The notes beneath the pieces are model-generated. The model saw nothing but the letters and a program-made list of their open reading frames with translations. It made no database searches and was not told the DNA's origin. A program made the translations under genes and the position numbers. 64,000 nucleotides of DNA, taken from positions 151,255 through 215,254 of the forward strand of contig NZ_JAIUJR010000007.1 of NCBI RefSeq assembly GCF_020166335.1. Direction: 5' to 3'. Numbering within the stretch: position 1 is the stretch's first letter; the number at the start of each line of letters is the position of its first letter. Below, one piece after another: positions 62,226 through 64,000 of the stretch. This DNA is from Winogradskyella alexanderae. Lineage in GTDB: Bacteria > Bacteroidota > Bacteroidia > Flavobacteriales > Flavobacteriaceae.

Positions 62226-63710
62226 TTATTCCGTCTTAAATTGAGGACTTCCAATTTCTCCAAAGCAATTAGCATTTGGTTTTTCTTTTGGTTTGTTGAA
62301 AAACTTGTTTGCTAGTTCCATTGCACATTGATTTCCCCAATTGGTGGTTGGTGTATGTTTCCAGCCTTTAAAAATGAGATGATAACTGTTTGTAAAATTA
62401 ACAGTCATTGATTTTGCCCACTTCGCAGGTGTTTCGTTATCGTATTCTCCACTAATAAATAAAACAGGAATATCGCTTTTTACTGCTTTATTTTCATTTT
62501 CCGACACTTTTTTTACACCCCAAATTTCGCATACTTCATTATCAAAAACTGCAGGTGACAATCCTTTCACTTCGGGATATTTTTTTGTTTCGTTTTCTAT
62601 TTTGGTTATCGAATTGAACGGATTTTCTTCTGAACACCATACTGAAAGACGCATTCCAATTCCAGCTCCAATGCTTGGTTCTTGGAAAAGATATGAAAGT
62701 TGTTCTTTAACTGAGGTCAAGTCGCCATTTAGTATTTTGTTTATCTCAAAAGGTATATTTGGGACACTTCCAGTAGATGCAGATGTAAAAACAGCTATCA
62801 AATCTTCACCTTTTAAATAAAAGGCTTCTTCGTTTCCAGTTTTCGGATTTTCCACTTCAACCATTAGCGGATTTTCTGTTTTTTCTTTCAAATATTCAAA
62901 AAACCGATTTTTTAAATTGGGATAAGTAGAATTACACTTTTCATCGTTTTCACAATCTGAAAGTAACTTTGTAATTGATTCTAAAAGATTCTGTACGCTT
63001 TCTTCATCATAGTTGACTTCCAAAGGTAGTGCAGAATCCATAACCACACTTCTTATTTTATCAGGATAATCTCGCATTAGTACTTGTGCGATTTTTGTGC
63101 TGTACGATATGGTTAGTAGATTATATTGCTTAATTCCTAAAACATTAACTAAGTCATTAATGTCTGAAGCTATTTCGTTAGTATTGTAACCGTTTAGGTC
63201 AATTCCTTTATGTTCAAGTCGTTCTTTACAAGATTTTGCCGATTGTTCGAATAGTTCATCATAATTGGCTAAATCAAAATATGGCTGATTGGATTCATAG
63301 ATTGCTTTTGACCATTCCGGACAATCTAAATGTGGTTTTGCATAATAGTTTCCACGTTGCTCTACTAATATGAAATCCCTATCATCAAGGTATTTGTAAT
63401 AGTTCATGTACTGTGCCGTTGGCATAGTTGTAGAACCAGGACCACCAACTGTGTAAATAATTGGGTCTTTCTCTGGGTTTTCGCTACGACTTTTAAATAT
63501 GTAAACTGGAATTTCAATAGTTCTGCTTTTTGGGTCTTGTCTATTTTCTTGAACTTCAAGATAACCAAAGGTGTATTTCTGACCTTTTTTTATTTTATGA
63601 GTCGTCTTTTTCGATTCTTTAAATTTGGGTTGGAAGTCAGATTTAGATTGTCCAAATGTATTGGTGTAAATGAGCAGGCAAAATATAAAAATAAGGCGTT
63701 TTATTGTCAT
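62226..63710 (-). CDS. Exported alpha/beta hydrolase, TAP-like family, atypical elbow
   Basis: The 494-residue protein has a signal peptide (MTIKRLIFIFCLLIYTNTFGQ), GGPGST at 89-94 (oxyanion), and the nucleophile elbow LLTISYSTKIAQVLM: Ser202 is in TISYS where the family has GxSYG, so both elbow glycines are replaced. The acid lies in LFISGEYDNETPAKWA and the His in FKGWKHTPTTNWGNQC, followed by a TAP-like C-terminal end. Tripeptidyl-aminopeptidase-like or esterase activity is inferred but the elbow may reduce it. Bounded by GTTGTGAG (62211-62218) and CTCACAAC (63732-63739), exact inverted 8-mers. Confidence 0.8.
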   Translation of the reverse strand: MTIKRLIFIFCLLIYTNTFGQSKSDFQPKFKESKKTTHKIKKGQKYTFGYLEVQENRQDPKSRTIEIPVYIFKSRSENPEKDPIIYTVGGPGSTTMPTAQYMNYYKYLDDRDFILVEQRGNYYAKPHLDCPEWSKAIYESNQPYFDLANYDELFEQSAKSCKERLEHKGIDLNGYNTNEIASDINDLVNVLGIKQYNLLTISYSTKIAQVLMRDYPDKIRSVVMDSALPLEVNYDEESVQNLLESITKLLSDCENDEKCNSTYPNLKNRFFEYLKEKTENPLMVEVENPKTGNEEAFYLKGEDLIAVFTSASTGSVPNIPFEINKILNGDLTSVKEQLSYLFQEPSIGAGIGMRLSVWCSEENPFNSITKIENETKKYPEVKGLSPAVFDNEVCEIWGVKKVSENENKAVKSDIPVLFISGEYDNETPAKWAKSMTVNFTNSYHLIFKGWKHTPTTNWGNQCAMELANKFFNKPKEKPNANCFGEIGSPQFKTE

Positions 63711-63731
63711 TCTCGATGTTGGTTTTAATTA

Positions 63732-63739
63732 CTCACAAC
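63732..63739. repeat. CTCACAAC boundary upstream of hydrolase gene
   Basis: Exact inverse of GTTGTGAG at 62211-62218, marking the 5' boundary of the last unit in the window. Confidence 0.4.
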
Positions 63740-63779
63740 TCAAGGGTTAAACGTAGTTCTGATTTGAGAATGAAAAGAT

Positions 63780-63895
63780 AATAAATTCCTAATCAATAAT
63801 TTGAGAAGGTAACTTTCTTATAAACTCAGATTATTGATCGTCAATTAGCTTCGCGTAGCGAAGTGTTAATTGTGGAATTTATTAGATTGGGAATT
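63780..63895. repeat. Three-way palindromic element
   Basis: An outer stem AATAAATTCC (63780-63789) with GGAATTTATT (63874-63883) encloses two hairpins: ATCAATAAT/ATTATTGAT (63792-63838) and CAATTA-g-CTTCGC-gta-GCGAAG-TAATTG (63842-63872). An alternative pairing AATTCCTAATC (63784-63794) with GATTGGGAATT (63885-63895) is also possible. No gene is visible in 63711-64000. Confidence 0.5.
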
Positions 63896-64000
63896 CGAGG
63901 AGCAGAGCCAAATGCGAAGCATTCATGAATACCTATTTATCACATTAGAAGTTTCATGAACTAAATTACTTTTAACCGACGATGTCGCACGTTTTGGCTC

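Noticed and set aside
52322..63895. Canonical integron attC sites
   Set aside because: The end heptamers (GTTGTGC, GTTGTGA, ATTGTGG) do not obey GTTRRRY, so I call them attC-like only. No intI gene is in the window.

Overview
The window is from the chromosome of a member of the Bacteroidota, almost certainly a marine-type Flavobacteriaceae. The DNA is AT-rich. Promoters carry the Bacteroidota -7 box TAnnTTTG, many with the start codon only 4-8 nt downstream. Shine-Dalgarno sequences are rare, and there is a type IX secretion sorting domain, a DUF6090 family expansion and a split menaquinone cluster typical of the group. I cannot name a species.

Positions 1-49,000 are mostly conserved housekeeping genes. 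In order: a sensor kinase; panB with a pseudouridine synthase; dnaK behind a striking cluster of TGACAT half-sites; an rRNA methyltransferase; a nitronate monooxygenase behind a perfect 20-bp palindrome; then the menaquinone block (hot-dog thioesterase, menF, menD, menB, menA, menC, menE, about 10.7-22.9 kb) interleaved with an S1 RNA-binding protein, a metallo-beta-lactamase-fold hydrolase and a CPBP membrane protease. After it come an OmpA-like lipoprotein, a glycosyltransferase, holA, a T9SS cargo protein, the thrA-thrB-thrC operon with a 42-codon leader ORF, NAD(P)HX repair, hutH, clpC, gyrA, a TPR protein, a C40 peptidase, a thiolase and a PgpH-type HD phosphodiesterase.

A tRNA-Pro(GGG) gene lies at 49095-49169 (minus). 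An 18-bp copy of its 3' end sits 133 bp away at 48961-48978. After it the character of the DNA changes.

From about 50.3 kb to the end every gene is on the minus strand and most stand alone: CocE/NonD hydrolase, two separate DUF6090 genes, SdpI-like, ATP-grasp, carbon-nitrogen hydrolase, a small antiparallel-beta protein, a YD-repeat protein, a lipoprotein FAD oxidase, a tandem DUF6090 pair and an alpha/beta hydrolase. Most gaps hold a structured element of roughly 127-134 bp with inward-facing ends (..CAAC at one end, GTTG.. at the other) and a central hairpin of the type AATCC-gca-GGATT. Two of these elements, 3.8 kb apart, are 105/107 identical. The layout resembles an integron-type gene-cassette array with non-canonical attC-like sites, although no integrase is visible in the window. 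It is the most unusual part of the sequence. A gutted DUF6090 start upstream of the CocE gene and a three-way palindrome at the right edge show that the array has been rearranged.
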